64,000 bases of DNA, taken from an uncultured Clostridia bacterium (lineage in GTDB: Bacteria; Bacillota; Clostridia; Lachnospirales; Anaerotignaceae). The translations under genes and the position numbers were made by a program. The notes beneath the pieces are model-generated. The model saw only the letters and a program-made list of their open reading frames with translations, was not told the origin of the DNA and searched no databases. Location: positions 5,566-69,565 of the forward strand of contig CAJUKL010000006.1 in the NCBI GenBank assembly GCA_910587195.1, read 5' to 3'. Positions 8,332-18,287 of the stretch are shown here, one piece after another (the stretch's first letter is position 1; each line of letters starts with the position of its first letter).

Positions 8332-9278
8332 ATTTCCTCCTCAAATATAAAAGGTTTACTATAATCTAAATGTCCCATTGTTTCCTCTATTTTTTCTCCC
8401 TCAATTAAAAATTGTACTTTTTCTATATTATATAGTGAAACAATAGAATTCACAATAGAATAAACAGCAATTTTTTCATCAACATTACTATTGATAATTT
8501 TATTGATGGAATCGCTGCTAAAATCAACATAGCAGATACCTTCTTTTGTTGTCGTAACATTTCTAATTTTAACATCAGAAGGAATTGTTGAAATATGTTC
8601 TCCTTCTTTGGCTCCTATTAAAAGCTGTTCTACAACAGCTTTTTCTCTTGTTTGAATTTGACTAATTTCAATCTCTCTTTCCTCTTTTACAAACTTTTTT
8701 CCTGTTTTGTCTGCAAAATATAAGGTAACAATTTCATAACGTTTCGATTCTGGAGAAACAACTGGATTTATCATTGTGTTTTCCCGATTCATTAGTCCAA
8801 TCTCTTCTCCAGATGTTCTTTTTAATTCTTGACCATTTACTTTAATACGAACATGCTCTAAAAAATCAAGACTTGTTACAGACCATACAATAGCAGCACG
8901 GCACATAATTTTTTCGCCTAGTGTTAGCTGATTATAATTTCTGGATAAATCAATCACAGCAATATTATCTTCTACATCAGCATGAAGTATTGTAACATTT
9001 TGTGGAATCACAACAGAAGTTCCTTCTATTTTAGACCCCGCTTTTAAACCTTCTAATACAGATAAAAGAAATTGTTCTTTACTTTCTCCTTGGATTACTC
9101 TTTCCTCAGAGCGTAATTTTCCTGTTATCGTATCATTAAAATATAACTCAACTGTTTTTTCTTGTATATGGATTGCGCTTTTTTCTTTTTTTGCAGCAAA
9201 AGAAAGTGATAGTATACTTCCTATTATCAATAGTATCATAAAAATCCATATCACAGAATATTTTTTTTGTTTTAACAA
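8328..9278 (-). CDS. GerMN-domain membrane-anchored protein
   Basis: 316 residues. An N-terminal membrane segment (VIWIFMILLIIGSILSLSF) is followed by two GerMN domains, each a repeat of the type 'V.LYF.D....L..E.R' (about residues 40-150 and 180-300). GerM-type proteins act at the cell envelope, for example in B. subtilis spore peptidoglycan and germination, but GerMN domains also occur in non-spore lipoproteins. The frame is open up to an ATG at 9320. The strong AAAGGAGG lies 7 nt before a TTG at 9278, so I choose 9278, which also removes the overlap with the kinase. It is encoded between the histidine kinase and comEC. Confidence 0.82.
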   Translation of the reverse strand: MLKQKKYSVIWIFMILLIIGSILSLSFAAKKEKSAIHIQEKTVELYFNDTITGKLRSEERVIQGESKEQFLLSVLEGLKAGSKIEGTSVVIPQNVTILHADVEDNIAVIDLSRNYNQLTLGEKIMCRAAIVWSVTSLDFLEHVRIKVNGQELKRTSGEEIGLMNRENTMINPVVSPESKRYEIVTLYFADKTGKKFVKEEREIEISQIQTREKAVVEQLLIGAKEGEHISTIPSDVKIRNVTTTKEGICYVDFSSDSINKIINSNVDEKIAVYSIVNSIVSLYNIEKVQFLIEGEKIEETMGHLDYSKPFIFEEEI

Positions 9279-9316
9279 ATAAAAACCTCCTTTTTGCAGT
9301 TTGTATGATAACAATA

Positions 9317-10789
9317 TCATGCAGTTTGCCTTAGAGGAATACGTACTAAAAAAGTTGTTCCTTCTTGTTCTTTACTTGTTACTTTGATACTGCCATTATG
9401 CATTAAAATAGTAGAGTGTGTAATAGAAAGACCTAAACCTGTTCCACCCGTTTCTCGATTTCTTGTTTTATCCACTCTATAAAATCTTTCAAATATCTTA
9501 TTGATTTCATCTTCTGCAATCCCAATTCCTGTATCTGCAACAGAAAGAAATGCATTTTGATGGTCACTATCAATGGTGATGGTAACAGAACCACCTTCTG
9601 CAGTATACTTAATTGCATTTTCTACCAGATTAGAAATTGCTAATACAAATTTTGTTTTGTCTATATCTGCTAAAATTGCTTCCTTTAAAAAGGTATAATG
9701 TAACACAATTTTTTTTTCATTTGCTAAAGGCTTCATTCTTTTTACAATATCTATCACAAGTTTATTTAATTCGGTTTCTGTAAATAGAATGGGAACTTCT
9801 TTTTGGTCTAGCTTTACTAAAGTCAGTAAATCATTAATAATTTCTGTCATACGATCCACTTCAGAAATAATATCCCCTAAAAATTCTACATACATTTCCT
9901 GTGGAACATTTTCCTGCAATAATATGGATTCACTTAAAACTTTAATAGAACTTAAGGGTGTTTTTAATTCATGGGACACATTTGATACAAAATTTTGCCT
10001 GGAGGTATCCACCTGCTCTAATTTTTCAGCCATATTATTACAAGCAAAAGCTAAGTCTGCAATTTCATTGTGGCGGATTCCTTTTATCTCAATTCGTTGG
10101 TCAAAATGACCTTCAGACATTTTAATAATGACACTTAATACTTTTTTTATGGGTTCTATAAAAATTTTTGTTGCAAAATACATTAAAATTGCTACTACTA
10201 TTGTAATAACTGCAAGAAGAAGATTGGATTGGTTTCTGATTTCTCCTACTGTAGCACTTACATCATCACTTAGTGCAGAAATTAATACCACACCAATTTT
10301 ATTAGAATACTCATCTAAAATAGATACTGTTGCATAAATTACGCCATCTTCTTGTTGCCTTGATACATCTTTATTATCTAATGCTTCAATCACTTCCTGC
10401 ACTAGATAAGTCTTTCCAATATCCTGCCTGCTGGAATCATTTACAACAATACCAGATGCATCAATGACAAGCACACGGAAATTTCCTTGGTTACTTGTGA
10501 TTCTAATTTCTTCATCAAATTCATTTCTTTTTTTTGTATCGTATAAATAATGAGAAGCAGAAATTTTTCCAGAAAGTATATTTGCTTGATTTAAAAGTTC
10601 TTTTTTTCTTTCTTCTACAAAATATTCGTTCATTGTGCGAAAAATGGTATTCGTAAAAAGAACAAGTGGAACAACTCCTACTAAAATATAGGTAAGGAGC
10701 AACATAAATTGTAAACTGTTCCATTTTTTTTTAAATTTAGTTAAAATAGTAACCAACTCCCCATTTGGTAAAAATATATTTGGGGTCAC
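9317..10789 (-). CDS. Sensor histidine kinase (PhoR/WalK type)
   Basis: Up to 490 residues. TM1 about 28-48, extracytoplasmic sensor domain, TM2 about 189-207, HAMP, HisKA with SHELKTPL (His about 273), HATPase_c with NAIKYT and GGTGLGL. It phosphorylates the partner response regulator encoded just upstream. The frame begins at an ATG 53 nt inside the regulator gene. A ribosome site GGGGAG suggests translation may start nearer 10756 (TTG) or 10747 (ATT), so the exact N-terminus is uncertain. The gene sits inside the competence operon between the regulator and the GerMN gene. Confidence 0.88.
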   Translation of the reverse strand: MTPNIFLPNGELVTILTKFKKKWNSLQFMLLLTYILVGVVPLVLFTNTIFRTMNEYFVEERKKELLNQANILSGKISASHYLYDTKKRNEFDEEIRITSNQGNFRVLVIDASGIVVNDSSRQDIGKTYLVQEVIEALDNKDVSRQQEDGVIYATVSILDEYSNKIGVVLISALSDDVSATVGEIRNQSNLLLAVITIVVAILMYFATKIFIEPIKKVLSVIIKMSEGHFDQRIEIKGIRHNEIADLAFACNNMAEKLEQVDTSRQNFVSNVSHELKTPLSSIKVLSESILLQENVPQEMYVEFLGDIISEVDRMTEIINDLLTLVKLDQKEVPILFTETELNKLVIDIVKRMKPLANEKKIVLHYTFLKEAILADIDKTKFVLAISNLVENAIKYTAEGGSVTITIDSDHQNAFLSVADTGIGIAEDEINKIFERFYRVDKTRNRETGGTGLGLSITHSTILMHNGSIKVTSKEQEGTTFLVRIPLRQTA

Positions 10790-11426
10790 TTGGATTTTCT
10801 TCTATTTTTTCTCTTAAACGACGCACATGAACATCAACCGTTCTTACATCTCCTGGATAATCATATCCCCAAACTGTATCAAGCAATTTTTCTCTGCTAT
10901 ATACCTTTCCAGGATTTTCCATAAACAATTCTAATAAATCAAATTCTTTTGCTGTCAAATTGGTTTCTTTTCCATCAATAAAAACACGTCTGCTTTCAAA
11001 TTCTAATTCTAAATTGCGCACCTGCAATGTATTTTGTGCGTCTTTATAAATACCTTTATTGCTATTGCTTCTTCTTAAAATTGCTTTAATCCTTGCTTTT
11101 AATTCCAATATATTAAAGGGTTTTGTAATATAATCATCAGCTCCATATTCCAAACCCATAATTTTGTCCATATCCTCCCCTTTTGCTGTTACCATAATAA
11201 TTGGAATTTGAGAAAATTCTCTTGTTTGTTGACAAACCTCTAAACCGTCCATTTTGGGCAACATAACATCTAACACAATTAAATCAAATTTTTCTTCCTT
11301 TATATAACGAAGTGCTTCCTCTCCATCATAGGCTGGTGTTACTTTCATTCCATCTTGTTCCAATGAAAATTTAATCCCTTTTACAATTAATTTTTCATCA
11401 TCAACAACCAAAATATGATACGCCAT
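10737..11426 (-). CDS. OmpR/PhoB-family response regulator
   Basis: 229 residues. Receiver domain with the acidic pocket DDE (9-11), phosphoacceptor Asp about 53 (VLDVMLPK) and Lys in TKPF, followed by an OmpR-type winged helix (KEFDLLELF; VRRLREKIE). It binds DNA repeats near promoters once phosphorylated by the kinase encoded next. The start has AGGAGG 7-9 nt upstream. It lies 19 nt downstream of comEA. Target genes cannot be named; the co-transcribed competence and envelope genes are possible targets. Confidence 0.92.
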   Translation of the reverse strand: MAYHILVVDDEKLIVKGIKFSLEQDGMKVTPAYDGEEALRYIKEEKFDLIVLDVMLPKMDGLEVCQQTREFSQIPIIMVTAKGEDMDKIMGLEYGADDYITKPFNILELKARIKAILRRSNSNKGIYKDAQNTLQVRNLELEFESRRVFIDGKETNLTAKEFDLLELFMENPGKVYSREKLLDTVWGYDYPGDVRTVDVHVRRLREKIEENPSDPKYIFTKWGVGYYFN

Positions 11427-11445
11427 TTCATTTTCCTCCTGTATT

Positions 11446-12099
11446 TTACTGGGTTGTAATATAATTTTTTATTTTTTCAAAAATGCTGTTTCCAATTTTG
11501 GACACATTTTTAATTTCTTCTATTGTTTGAAAAGAACCATGTTCTGTTCGATATGATATAATATTTTCTGCTATTTTTTCACCAATACCGGGCAGCAATA
11601 CTAATTCTTCTGCACCTGCTGTATTAATATTAACAAGTAATCTGGTGGTATCTTCTATTTCCTGCGTTTCTTCTACATTTTCTACTTCTTTTTCTGTTTT
11701 TTGCTCCTCTTTTTGTTCCAAAAATAGCGGACTATATTCTATAATAACAGTTTCTTGTTTTTTGGGTATTACAATCTTTTGACCATCAAATACATTCCAA
11801 TCTAATGAAACAGCAACAGCAAGTTCTGTTAAACCGCCTGCTTTTTCCACTACATCTTTTAAAGTATATCCTTCATAAATGGTATACATACCCGGATATT
11901 TTACTTCTCCTTCTATTTCAACTGTTATACTGTCTAATATATCCAAAGATTGCTGTGATTTCAATACTTCTTTTTCTGTTCCAAAACTTAATATAGATTT
12001 TTTTCGTATTCTGCTATAAGATATTCCACAAATGGTTATAATCAATAATAACAGAAAAAGTAACCATCTGTTATCTTTTTCTTTTTTCCTTTTTCTCAT
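11446..12099 (-). CDS. comEA: ComEA competence DNA receptor
   Basis: 217 residues. N-terminal membrane anchor (LLFLLLLIITICGI), SLBB domain (VEGEVKYPGMY-like, about residues 55-110), acidic Glu-rich linker, and a C-terminal helix-hairpin-helix domain (VNINTAGAEELVLLPGIGEKIA) that binds double-stranded DNA. This is the standard Gram-positive ComEA order. It hands DNA to ComEC, which is encoded three genes downstream. It is the first gene of the operon, with AAAGGTGG before the ATG. comEB is not present between them. Confidence 0.93.
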   Translation of the reverse strand: MRKRKKEKDNRWLLFLLLLIITICGISYSRIRKKSILSFGTEKEVLKSQQSLDILDSITVEIEGEVKYPGMYTIYEGYTLKDVVEKAGGLTELAVAVSLDWNVFDGQKIVIPKKQETVIIEYSPLFLEQKEEQKTEKEVENVEETQEIEDTTRLLVNINTAGAEELVLLPGIGEKIAENIISYRTEHGSFQTIEEIKNVSKIGNSIFEKIKNYITTQ

Positions 12100-12195
12100 A
12101 GTTATTCCACCTTTAAAAGAAAGCTATTTTAAATTACAGTAATCTCTGTTATAATTGATACTATTGTATCACATATTTTTGTAAAGGAGTATATA

Positions 12196-13551
12196 ATGAA
12201 AAAAAATATTTTATTGATTTTTTTAGCGACAATTATTTCATTTAGTTCTACCTGTACATTATGGGCAGAAACAGCAACATCCATAGAACAAAATACAGAA
12301 AATGATTTAGAATTAAGTTCTGACGCTGCTATATTGATGGATGCTACAACTGGAGAAATTTTATATGAAAAAAATAGTAACAAAAAAGAATATCCAGCAA
12401 GTATTACAAAAATAATGACAGCACTGTTAGCTTTTGAATCCGGAAAAATGGACGAAACAATTACTTTTTCTCATGATGCTATTTTTGGAATAGAACCAGG
12501 AAGCAGTCACATTGCTTTACAGGAAGAAGAACAAATTACCATGGAACAAGCGATGTATGCTTTACTATTACGTTCTGCCAATGAAGCCGCACTTGGAATT
12601 GCAGAACAAGTAGATGGTTCTGTAGAAAAATTTGCAACACATATGACAGAACGTGCAAAAGAATTAGGCTGTAAAAATACAAACTTTGTCAATCCTAACG
12701 GGCTTCACAGTGAAAACCATTATACTACAGCATATGATATGGCATTGATTGCAAAAGAAGCATTAAAATTTGAAGATTTTAAAAACATCATTCAAACAAC
12801 TTATTATGAAATTCCCCCTACCAATAAACAAGAAGAAACAAGATACCTTTATGGACAACACCAAATGATAAAACCTCCCTCTATTTATGTTTATGAAGGT
12901 TGTGAAGGTGGAAAAACTGGTTTTACAGATGAAGCCCAAAATACATTGGTTACCTATGCAAAAAGAAATGATACCGAGCTCATTGCTGTTGTCTTTCAAT
13001 GCAAAGGAGCGCAACATTATGAAGATACTATTAAATTGTTTGACTACGGATTTTCTCAATTTAAAACAGTAAAACTTTCTTCTGCCTCTGAAGTTTCTCA
13101 AACCTTTTCTGTTGTAAACGAAAAAAAAGAAGAAATAGATTCTGTTTTTGCAAAAGCAAAAGAAGATGTTTATCAAACAGTTCCTATTGATTTTGAAATG
13201 GATAAAGTAACAAAAAAAGAAAACGCACCAGAAACACTTTCTGCTCCCATTTCTTTAAATGATGCTGTTGCCTCTGTTACTTTTTATTATGAAGAAAAAC
13301 CCATTGCTACAGCAGAATTATTTGCAGACCATGCTGTTACTTTAGAAGAATCAGAAGAAAATGTGGTAACTGCTTCTATGCAAAATGATAAAAAAATAGA
13401 TAGTAATTTTCACTCTTTTCCTACCATTCTTTCTATTTTAATTTTTGCTGTCATTTGCAGTATTATTTCTTTTTTTGTAGCATTGATAATTTGCCGTTTT
13501 ATTTCTTGGCGTAAACGAAAAAGACGCCGTTTTGCAAGAAGACGAAAATAA
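12196..13551 (+). CDS. D-alanyl-D-alanine carboxypeptidase (PBP5/DacF family)
   Basis: 451 residues. Signal peptide (IFLATIISFSSTCTLWA). Peptidase S11 domain with SITK (nucleophile Ser about 69, Lys 72), SAN and KTG (GGKTGFT) motifs. A PBP5-type C-terminal domain follows, then a C-terminal transmembrane helix and a very basic tail (RKRKRRRFARRRK). It trims the terminal D-Ala from peptidoglycan pentapeptides on the outer face of the membrane. A true TM helix plus Arg-rich tail replaces the usual amphipathic anchor. It is transcribed alone, divergent from comEA; start supported by AAAGGAG. Confidence 0.92.
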   Translation: MKKNILLIFLATIISFSSTCTLWAETATSIEQNTENDLELSSDAAILMDATTGEILYEKNSNKKEYPASITKIMTALLAFESGKMDETITFSHDAIFGIEPGSSHIALQEEEQITMEQAMYALLLRSANEAALGIAEQVDGSVEKFATHMTERAKELGCKNTNFVNPNGLHSENHYTTAYDMALIAKEALKFEDFKNIIQTTYYEIPPTNKQEETRYLYGQHQMIKPPSIYVYEGCEGGKTGFTDEAQNTLVTYAKRNDTELIAVVFQCKGAQHYEDTIKLFDYGFSQFKTVKLSSASEVSQTFSVVNEKKEEIDSVFAKAKEDVYQTVPIDFEMDKVTKKENAPETLSAPISLNDAVASVTFYYEEKPIATAELFADHAVTLEESEENVVTASMQNDKKIDSNFHSFPTILSILIFAVICSIISFFVALIICRFISWRKRKRRRFARRRK

Positions 13552-13575
13552 AATTTTAAAGGGAATGGAATATAT

Positions 13576-15306
13576 TTACATTTTATAAGGCATTGTAATG
13601 GTAAAGATAGTTCCTTTCCCTTCTGTACTTTCTACTTTTACTTTTCCATTATAAAGCATCATAATATGCTTTACAATAGAAAGTCCTAAACCTGTTCCTC
13701 CTGCTTTTCTGGAACGACCTTTGTCTACTCTATAAAATCGTTCAAAAATTCGGTCAATACTTTCTTCTGGAATACCAATTCCTGTATCTATCACTTGCAA
13801 TAAAAAAGATTCTCCTTGATATTTACAACGTACAATTATCTTTCCTTTTTCTGTATATTTAATTGCATTCTCAATTAAATTGATAAACATTTGGGAAATC
13901 CTATCCTTATTACAAAAATAAGGTGGTATTGCTTCATATTCTATCAATAATTGTAATCCTTTTTCTTCTGCTTGCGGACGCAAAAGCCCTTCTACATAAA
14001 TCAAAATTTCTTCAATAGATTCCTGTTGCATATTGGTATCTTTTTTTCTTGTTTCTATTTCTGAAAGAGATAAAATATCTTGTATTAAACGATATAAACG
14101 ATGGGTTTCAATATCAATAATCTCTAAAAAATGTTTTTCCATTTCTTTGTCATAAATGCCCCCAGAACGCAAAGTATCTGTAAAGCCCATAATGGAAGTT
14201 AATGGCGTTTTTAGTTCATGGGTTACATTTGATACAAAATCACTTCTCATTTTTTCTAGCTTTTTAATTTGTGTTACATCTTGAAAAACAAGTAGTGTTC
14301 CCAAGCTATCTTCAGAACTTCTTGTAGAAAAAATAGGATTGATATAGACACGCAATATTTTATCTCCATTAAATTTAGATTTTAATATTACAATGTCTAC
14401 AATACTCCTTTTTTCTGAAATAGAAATTTCCAGTAATGTTTGTATATCTTCATTTTTAAAAATATCATAAAAATTTAATCCCTTACAATACTTATTTTTA
14501 ATATGAAATAAATCATAACATTGAGAATTTATCATTAATATTTTATTTTTTTTATCAATAGCTACCACGCCATTTATCATACTGTTTACAATAGCCTCCA
14601 TTCTTTTATTTTCTGTTTCTAAAGCATTGATGGTAGTATTTAATTTTACACACATTCTATTAAAAGCTCCTGCTAAATAACCTATTTGGTCATTGGTAGC
14701 TACTGGTATTTTCTTATTGTATTTTCCTTGAGAAACTTCTGCTACAGCATTTGTTAAAGTATCCAAAGGTTCTGCAACTTTTTTTGACAAATAATAGCCT
14801 AACAATAAAACAATTACACTACTAATGATAATATTTATTATCATATCTGTTTTAGGGCCATCTAATTCTGAAAAAAGAATAGAAAAACGTAATACCATTT
14901 CTTCCGAATGGAAAGTAATGGGAATTGCAATATAAATATAATCTTCACCATATACTTCATTTTTTCTAGTAATAATCGCTTTTTGTCCAGAAAATGCTTT
15001 TTGTACTTCTGACATATTTTTTTGATTCTGATGATAGCCTTTAGAATCAATAATAAGATTTCCCTCTTGGTCAATCATACTAATATGAAGTCCTAAATTA
15101 TCTGCGGTTTCCTTTATAAATTTTTCAGAATCCTCCATAGAATCCATATTTTTTAAAATTTCAAAAATAAGATTTCCCTCTTTTAAAATATCCCTTTTAT
15201 ATTCCTCTACAAAATAAGAATGGCTAATTTTAACAGAATAAAAACCAACTAAACAAACAAGCACACCTATTAGTACAAGATAATACAAAAATATTTTTTT
15301 TTGCAT
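13576..15306 (-). CDS. phoR: PhoR-like sensor histidine kinase with PAS domain
   Basis: 576 residues. TM1 about 5-25, extracytoplasmic domain with IDQEGNLIIDSKG (Cache/PAS-like), TM2 about 155-173, HAMP, PAS (about 235-345), HisKA with THELKTPL (His about 363), HATPase_c with NAIKYTEKG and GGTGLGLS. This is the PhoR architecture. The frame is open to 15411, inside the upstream regulator, but the ATG at 15306 follows GGGAGGAC and starts one base after the regulator stop, so it is the real start. The symbol reflects architecture only; no phosphate-uptake genes lie nearby. Confidence 0.88.
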   Translation of the reverse strand: MQKKIFLYYLVLIGVLVCLVGFYSVKISHSYFVEEYKRDILKEGNLIFEILKNMDSMEDSEKFIKETADNLGLHISMIDQEGNLIIDSKGYHQNQKNMSEVQKAFSGQKAIITRKNEVYGEDYIYIAIPITFHSEEMVLRFSILFSELDGPKTDMIINIIISSVIVLLLGYYLSKKVAEPLDTLTNAVAEVSQGKYNKKIPVATNDQIGYLAGAFNRMCVKLNTTINALETENKRMEAIVNSMINGVVAIDKKNKILMINSQCYDLFHIKNKYCKGLNFYDIFKNEDIQTLLEISISEKRSIVDIVILKSKFNGDKILRVYINPIFSTRSSEDSLGTLLVFQDVTQIKKLEKMRSDFVSNVTHELKTPLTSIMGFTDTLRSGGIYDKEMEKHFLEIIDIETHRLYRLIQDILSLSEIETRKKDTNMQQESIEEILIYVEGLLRPQAEEKGLQLLIEYEAIPPYFCNKDRISQMFINLIENAIKYTEKGKIIVRCKYQGESFLLQVIDTGIGIPEESIDRIFERFYRVDKGRSRKAGGTGLGLSIVKHIMMLYNGKVKVESTEGKGTIFTITMPYKM

Positions 15307-15307
15307 A

Positions 15308-15997
15308 TTAGTCCTCCCTAAATTTATATCCAAAACCACGCACCGTTTTAATAAACATAGGGTTACTATCATCTTCTTCAATTTTTTTTCGAATATGACG
15401 AATATGTACATCTACAGTTCTTGTTTCTCCAATATATTCATAACTCCAAATTTTTTCTAATAATATATCTCTGGAATAAACTTTTCCAGGATTTTCTGCT
15501 AATAATTTTAAAAGTTCAAATTCTTTTAATGACATTTCAATTTCTATTCCATCTTTTTTTACTGTTTTACTTTCTATTCCAATTTCCAAACCATGCGTAG
15601 AAATTACCTTTTCTGTTTCAGAAGTTACACGGCGTAAAACAGCTTTTACTCTTGCCTGCAATTCTCTAATACTAAAAGGTTTTGCAATATAATCATCTGC
15701 CCCCATTTCCAAGCCTAATACTTTATCAAATTCAGCACTTTTCGCCGTTAATAAAATAACGGGTATTTTTTTAATTTTTTCATTTTTACGAATACAACGT
15801 AATACCTCTAAACCATCCATTTTTGGCAGCATCAAATCTAACAACACAGCATCTATTTTTTCTTCTGATAATAAATGAAGTGCTTCTTCTCCTGTTTCCA
15901 CAGTAATAACATCATAATCATTTGTTTCTAAATTATATTTTAAAAGTTCTAAAATGTGTACTTCATCGTCAACAGCTAATATTGTTTTTCTTTGCAT
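15308..15997 (-). CDS. phoP: PhoP/PhoB-like response regulator
   Basis: 229 residues. Receiver with D10-D11-E12, phosphoacceptor Asp 54 (LLDLMLPK) and the TAK / AKPF segments, then an OmpR-type winged helix ending in RGFGYKF. It pairs with the kinase whose gene starts one base after this stop. AAGGAG lies before the ATG. A separate transcription unit is likely, because the EF-G-like gene upstream ends in a strong terminator. Assignment to phosphate control rests on kinase architecture. Confidence 0.9.
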   Translation of the reverse strand: MQRKTILAVDDEVHILELLKYNLETNDYDVITVETGEEALHLLSEEKIDAVLLDLMLPKMDGLEVLRCIRKNEKIKKIPVILLTAKSAEFDKVLGLEMGADDYIAKPFSIRELQARVKAVLRRVTSETEKVISTHGLEIGIESKTVKKDGIEIEMSLKEFELLKLLAENPGKVYSRDILLEKIWSYEYIGETRTVDVHIRHIRKKIEEDDSNPMFIKTVRGFGYKFRED

Positions 15998-16077
15998 AGA
16001 TGTTCTCCTTATCTGTAATCCTATTTTTTATAGAAGTATCCATTCCTTTATTCTTCATTAGTATAACACAGAGTTAC

Positions 16078-16118
16078 AAAAAAAACTGACTTTTAGAAAA
16101 AATTCTAAAAGCCAGTTT
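16078..16118 (-). terminator. Terminator of the EF-G-like gene
   Basis: On the minus strand a stem AAACTGGCTTTTAGAA pairs with TTCTAAAAGTCAGTTT (one G-T pair) and runs into TTTTTTTT, just after the stop at 16128. Confidence 0.85.
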
Positions 16119-16127
16119 GTTTATTCT

Positions 16128-18209
16128 TTATTTTTCATTTGCTTTTTGTTCAATAATTTTTTTCTGCATTTCCATAGGAGCTTCTTCATAGCGTTCAAAG
16201 TAATATTCATAAGAGCCTCTACCTTGTGTCATAGAACGTAAGTCTGTTGCATATTTGTGCATTTCTGCAAGTGGTACTTCTGCAACAATCACTTTCTTTT
16301 CTTGCTCAGGATTCATGCTTAAAATGCGACCCCTTCTTTTATTAATATCACCCATAATATCGCCCATATATCTTTCAGGTATGGTTACTTCTACATGTGC
16401 AATCGGTTCTAAAATAGTTGGTTTTGCTTGTGGCAAACCATCTTTAAATGCAACAGAAGTTGCCATTTTAAATGCCATTTCAGAAGAATCTACAGGGTGA
16501 TAAGAACCATCTACCAATGTTGCTTTTAAACCAACCACAGGATAACCAGCTAATACACCATTGTTAACACATTCTTGTAAGCCCTTTTCAACAGCAGGGA
16601 AGTATTGTTTTGGTACAGAACCACCAAATATTTTTTCTTCAAAAACATAAGGCTGAGATTGGTCACCTGATGGCTCAAATTCCATCCAAACATCACCATA
16701 CTGACCATGACCGCCAGATTGTTTTTTATATTTTCCCTGTATTTTTACTTTAGATTTAATGGTTTCCCTATAAGGAATAATAGGGTCTGTTAATTCTACA
16801 TCAATTTTATATTTTGTTTTTAATTTATTCACTACAACTTCAAGTTGTTGTTCTCCCTGTCCATAAAGAATGGTCTGTTTTGTTTCTTTATTGATTTCCA
16901 AACGTAATGTTGGGTCTTCTTCCAATATTTTAGATAAAGCAGCGGAAATTTTATCTTCATCGCCTTTTCCTTTTGGTGCAATACACATAGAAAGCCCTGG
17001 TTTTGGCAAATCAATTTTTTCCAATTCAACAGGGAAATATTTAGAGCAAAGTGTATCTTGTGTAGAGGTGTTGGAAAGTTTTGCTAATGCACCAATATCT
17101 CCAGCCTGTAATTCATCTACTTCAATTTGTTCTTTTCCTCTGACAACATAAAGATGTGCTACTTTTTCATAAGTGTCTTTTTCTGGATTATACACTGTTT
17201 TTGTATTATCAATAACACCAGAAAGCACACGGAAAATATTTAAACGACCAACATAAGGGTCAGATATTGTTTTAAAAACAAAGCAAGCAAGATGGTCTTT
17301 TTCAGAGTTATAACGTTTCATGCCTTCGCCTTCATTTTTCAAATCTTTGCACATAAAAGATGGACGACATTCAATAGATGGAGGCATAAATTTTACGATT
17401 GTACTCATTAAAAGACGGATACCATATCCCATAGTAGCAGAACCAAAAATAACAGGTGCAATAGAATGATTACGGATTCCCTTTTTCAAACCTAAGTAAA
17501 TTTCTTCTAAGGTTAATTCTTCATCATTAAAGAATTTTTCTAACAAATCATCATCACTTTCTGCTGCTACTTCTACAACCCATGCGCGCAATGTTTCTAC
17601 TTCTTCTTTTTTATCTTCTGGAATATCACATTTTACTAATTTGCCGTTGCTATCCAACATTCTAGCATCTCTTTTTAATACATTAATAAAACCTAAAATT
17701 CCATTGCTATCTCTAAAAGGAACTTGTAAAGGTGCTACAATTTTTCCATATTTTTCTCTTAATTGATTGATAGTGTTTTGAAAATCTGCACTTTCATCAT
17801 CCATTTGATTAATAAAAATCATTTTAGGAATTCCAATTTCTTCTGCATATTCCCATGCTTTTTCTGTGCCTACTTCCAAACCGGATTTTGCTGAAACAAC
17901 AATCAGAGCAGTATCTGCTACACTCATTGCTAATTTTACTTCTCCAACAAAGTCAAAATATCCTGGTGTATCTAAAAAGTTAATCTTTGTATCTTTCCAT
18001 TCCACAGGCAATACAGATGTGCTAATAGATACTTTTCTGCGAACTTCTTCAGGGTCATAATCACTTACCGTATTTCCTTCCGATACCTTACCAAATCTTT
18101 TTGTTGCACCAGAATAATACAACAAGGATTCTGCCAATGTGGTTTTACCACAACCACTATGACCTAATATAACAATATCCCGAACTTCATTTGCAGCATA
18201 ATTTTTCAT
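16128..18209 (-). CDS. EF-G-like translational GTPase (FusA paralogue)
   Basis: 693 residues, the length of EF-G, with five-domain order. The GTPase domain has G1 GHSGCGKT, G3 DTPGYFDF and G4 NQMD. It is followed by EF-Tu-like domain 2, domain III, domain IV with GGHGQYGDVW, and domain V. True EF-G has AHIDAGKTT and NKMD, so this is the paralogous EF-G-like group common in Clostridia rather than the main elongation factor encoded with rpsL/rpsG. Its role is unsettled in the literature I know. It stands alone, with its own terminator and an unusual leader palindrome. Confidence 0.85.
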   Translation of the reverse strand: MKNYAANEVRDIVILGHSGCGKTTLAESLLYYSGATKRFGKVSEGNTVSDYDPEEVRRKVSISTSVLPVEWKDTKINFLDTPGYFDFVGEVKLAMSVADTALIVVSAKSGLEVGTEKAWEYAEEIGIPKMIFINQMDDESADFQNTINQLREKYGKIVAPLQVPFRDSNGILGFINVLKRDARMLDSNGKLVKCDIPEDKKEEVETLRAWVVEVAAESDDDLLEKFFNDEELTLEEIYLGLKKGIRNHSIAPVIFGSATMGYGIRLLMSTIVKFMPPSIECRPSFMCKDLKNEGEGMKRYNSEKDHLACFVFKTISDPYVGRLNIFRVLSGVIDNTKTVYNPEKDTYEKVAHLYVVRGKEQIEVDELQAGDIGALAKLSNTSTQDTLCSKYFPVELEKIDLPKPGLSMCIAPKGKGDEDKISAALSKILEEDPTLRLEINKETKQTILYGQGEQQLEVVVNKLKTKYKIDVELTDPIIPYRETIKSKVKIQGKYKKQSGGHGQYGDVWMEFEPSGDQSQPYVFEEKIFGGSVPKQYFPAVEKGLQECVNNGVLAGYPVVGLKATLVDGSYHPVDSSEMAFKMATSVAFKDGLPQAKPTILEPIAHVEVTIPERYMGDIMGDINKRRGRILSMNPEQEKKVIVAEVPLAEMHKYATDLRSMTQGRGSYEYYFERYEEAPMEMQKKIIEQKANEK

Positions 18210-18256
18210 ACTTTATTTTACCTCCTCTTGTTGTTTAATTATAATAAATAACATTC

Positions 18257-18287
18257 TTATCTTTTATTTTTATAAAAACAAAGATAA
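18257..18287. other. Palindrome in the leader of the EF-G-like gene
   Basis: TTATCTTTT...AAAGATAA arms with an AT-rich centre lie about 50-80 nt upstream of the EF-G-like start codon. It could be an operator or an mRNA hairpin. The AT-richness makes chance possible. Confidence 0.3.

Noticed and set aside
12763..13176. 137-codon minus-strand ORF inside the carboxypeptidase gene
   Set aside because: Antisense shadow of a gene with intact catalytic motifs; Phe/Ile-rich low-complexity translation.
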